A stretch of DNA of 64,000 nucleotides from Lutispora saccharofermentans (GTDB lineage: Bacteria; Bacillota; Clostridia; Lutisporales; Lutisporaceae), in assembly GCF_024363565.1 (NCBI RefSeq), contig NZ_JAJEKE010000020.1, forward strand, positions 1 to 64,000, in the 5' to 3' direction. How positions within the stretch are numbered: the first letter of the stretch is position 1; each line of letters opens with the position of its first letter. The translations under genes and the position numbers were made by a program. Shown in pieces: positions 62,538 to 64,000 of the stretch. The notes beneath the pieces were generated by a model. That model was not told the DNA's origin and made no database searches. It saw only the letters and a program-made list of their open reading frames with translations.

Positions 62538-62714
62538 CACTGAATTATTCACGGATTTACACGGAAAGTATATTATGTTGTTATGTGCAAATATTACCGG
62601 AAAAATAATAAATTAACCATACTAAGCCATATAAAACTTATAGCAACTATATATACGTCAATTGAAGACATTATATGTCATCCTGAGGACGGAACGACCG
62701 AAGGATCTAGATTC
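62518..62714. repeat. Long dispersed repeat, copy 2
   Basis: Same orientation as 56152-56350. It overlaps the last 20 bases of the sigma-54 activator gene and ends with a partial REP-like segment (GTCATCCTGAGGACGG, then CGAAGGATCTAGATTCT). Confidence 0.85.
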
Positions 62715-62737
62715 TCAGCATATACACACTACGGCCG

Positions 62738-63277
62738 CTATGTCTGCTTTGATATAATGACTTCTCCGTGTAAATCCGTGTTCTCCATCCCTATGGCTTC
62801 TATTATATCATCTATAACCTGGTCAATCCCCTTATCATTTAATATCTGTATATCGCAATATTTTTTGTAAAGCTCTATCCTATCCTCATATAAGCTGCAA
62901 AGCTGATCTTTGCCATTTTTGAGAAGAGGTCTTCTGGATACATCCACATCTGATAATATATCATCCAGATTCCTGTCAATAAAAATTATTACACCATTTT
63001 CCTTCAGGGCCCGTATATTGCAATCCTTCAATACAATACCGCCGCCTGTGGCTATGACCAGGGGCTGCATCTTTGATACTTCCCTTACTGCCTTTTTTTC
63101 AATTTCCCTGAAATGCGCTTCACCGTATTTGAAAATATCAGAGATGGTCCTCCCTTCCTTTTTTTCTATGTATTCGTCTATGTCGCAGAATTCCATGCCA
63201 AGCCTTTCTGCAAGCCTTTTACCTATTGTGGACTTGCCGCTGCCCGGCATACCGATCAGCACTATATTTCTGCCCAT
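62738..63277 (-). CDS. aroK: Shikimate kinase
   Basis: This 179-residue enzyme phosphorylates shikimate with ATP. Walker A is GMPGSGKST (residues 9-17), with the shikimate-binding aspartate/arginine region MEFCDIDEYIE and GEAHFREIEKKAV, the lid-side GGGIVLKD and SRRPLL. The start at 63277 has AGGAG at 9 nt; the open frame back to 63394 is repeat-derived. The C-terminal tail (MENTDLHGEVIISKQT) is encoded by a copy of the 'GGAGAACACGGATT' repeat, so the native stop was replaced. It lies downstream of aroE. Confidence 0.93.
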   Translation of the reverse strand: MGRNIVLIGMPGSGKSTIGKRLAERLGMEFCDIDEYIEKKEGRTISDIFKYGEAHFREIEKKAVREVSKMQPLVIATGGGIVLKDCNIRALKENGVIIFIDRNLDDILSDVDVSRRPLLKNGKDQLCSLYEDRIELYKKYCDIQILNDKGIDQVIDDIIEAIGMENTDLHGEVIISKQT

Positions 63278-63473
63278 CGTATTATCTCCTTTTCTATGGG
63301 GTATTCCTTGAGGGCCAGCCACTGGCCTCCAGCTTTGAGCATGCCTCCGGAGTCCTGGAGAACGGAAACCACTGAAAGACACGGAATTTTTCACGAAAAA
63401 ACACGGAAAGATTTTTTGTGAAGTTTCAGTGCCCTTCTGTGTTCACCGTTCCCTCTGACCCCAAAGCCCTACC
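63278..63473. other. Repeat-derived spacer between aroK and aroE
   Basis: It contains ACACGGAA-type segments (GAAAGACACGGAATTTTTCA, AAAACACGGAAAG) related to the dispersed repeats at 56152 and 62518, and the aroK ribosome site. No gene. Confidence 0.6.
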
Positions 63474-64000
63474 CTAAAATCTTGAGTTCTTAACCCTGAG
63501 CTCTACACTCTGCGCATATATTTCATCAGCCGTAGACCCTGGGATATCTATATCGTTCCACAGTTCCTGGGATTTCACCGCTTGGCCTGCAAGCATATAT
63601 AATCCGTTTGCTGCCGTCAAGCCCTTCTCCCTCGCATATTTTAAAAATAAGGTTTCAGATGGGTTATATATCAAGTCTATCGCATAGGAGAAATTTCCGA
63701 TAATGTCGGGAGGTACAGGGCACACATCTATATCGGGATGCATACCGCAAGGCGTGCAATTTATTATCATATCAAAGGAACGCAGCAAGCCCGCTTCTTC
63801 ATAGCCGTATATGCCCAAATCCTTGAATCTGCATTTCGCAGAATCCTTATTCCTGCTTACCAGAGCTATCTCTTTTATTCCATTGTCCTTCAGATAGCGG
63901 ACTACCGAATTGGCGGCACCGCCTGCCCCTAATATCACGGCCTTTTTGTGGTGCAAGTCTACGTTCATCTTATCCAGCATCATTCCAAAGCCGTAGTAGT
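63474..64000 (-). CDS. aroE: Shikimate dehydrogenase, C-terminal part
   Basis: The gene extends beyond the right edge; 175 residues are visible in frame from the first base, without the start. NADP-binding motif is ILGAGGAANSVVRYL, followed by ALVSRNKDSA, the INCTPCGMHPDIDVCPVP loop and LIYNPSETLFLKYA, then GLYMLAGQAVKSQELW with the conserved C-terminal glutamine. It reduces 3-dehydroshikimate to shikimate in aromatic amino-acid synthesis and precedes aroK on the same strand. Confidence 0.93.
   Translation of the reverse strand, partial: YYGFGMMLDKMNVDLHHKKAVILGAGGAANSVVRYLKDNGIKEIALVSRNKDSAKCRFKDLGIYGYEEAGLLRSFDMIINCTPCGMHPDIDVCPVPPDIIGNFSYAIDLIYNPSETLFLKYAREKGLTAANGLYMLAGQAVKSQELWNDIDIPGSTADEIYAQSVELRVKNSRF

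Overview
The window looks like the chromosome of an anaerobic, amino-acid-fermenting, low-GC Bacillota of class Clostridia. The evidence is the AT-rich sequence with strong GGAGG ribosome sites, split two-subunit GcvP-type genes, a thiolase/CoA-transferase operon, a CtsR-box small heat-shock gene, and many sigma-54 (-24/-12) promoters next to bacterial enhancer-binding proteins. No rRNA, tRNA or CRISPR array was seen. The species cannot be named from sequence alone.

Region 1 (1-11441, all minus strand except one gene) is a peptide-signalling and peptide-export locus. In transcription order it holds agrA, agrC, agrB and agrD (agrD is only 41 codons), a large lipoprotein, a relic of a third lipoprotein, an ABC exporter, a Cys-rich precursor peptide, a second large lipoprotein, and at the window edge the first 21 codons of what looks like a radical-SAM peptide maturase. 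Both lipoproteins join a repeat-rich, propeller-like N-terminus to a solute-binding C-terminus, and each lies directly downstream of a secreted-peptide gene. This peptide-exporter-binding-lipoprotein arrangement is the best candidate here for an undescribed system.

Region 2 (11668-25625) holds a viroplasmin-type RNase H, a more GC-rich two-component system whose regulator has a SARP/BTAD-like output, the thl-ctfA-ctfB operon with its sigma-54 activator (promoter and paired palindromic enhancer sites visible), a BlaI/M56 antirepressor pair with its operator, hsp20 with a CtsR box, and a cysteine-desulfurase/DsrE pair.

Region 3 (25642-38812) holds a DUF4438 gene beside an NAD-epimerase-type threonine dehydrogenase. 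Next come a sigma-54 operon of an amino-acid permease and a broken enoate-reductase gene, its activator, a divergent sigma-54-driven MFS transporter, transposase debris, and hutH with its own sigma-54 promoter and a PrpR-type activator.

Region 4 (38959-50090) is an 11-kb accessory segment bracketed by direct copies of a TGCAAAGGG/CCCTTTGCA element and by related REP/RAYT elements. It carries a PucR-regulated catabolic cluster (aminopeptidase-T/NicX-like protein, NCS1 permease, M20 dipeptidase, racemase), decayed IS1182- and IS630-type elements and a CPBP protease.

Region 5 (50127-64000) holds a sigma-54-driven NhaC antiporter and PLP desulfhydrase/deaminase genes next to ridA, an ISAs1 transposase, an AcoX-like kinase, and a sigma-54 operon of an SDR and two divergent GcvPA/GcvPB-like proteins with their activator. 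It ends with aroK and a partial aroE. Intergenic repeats are dense here and supply the last codons of neighbouring genes.
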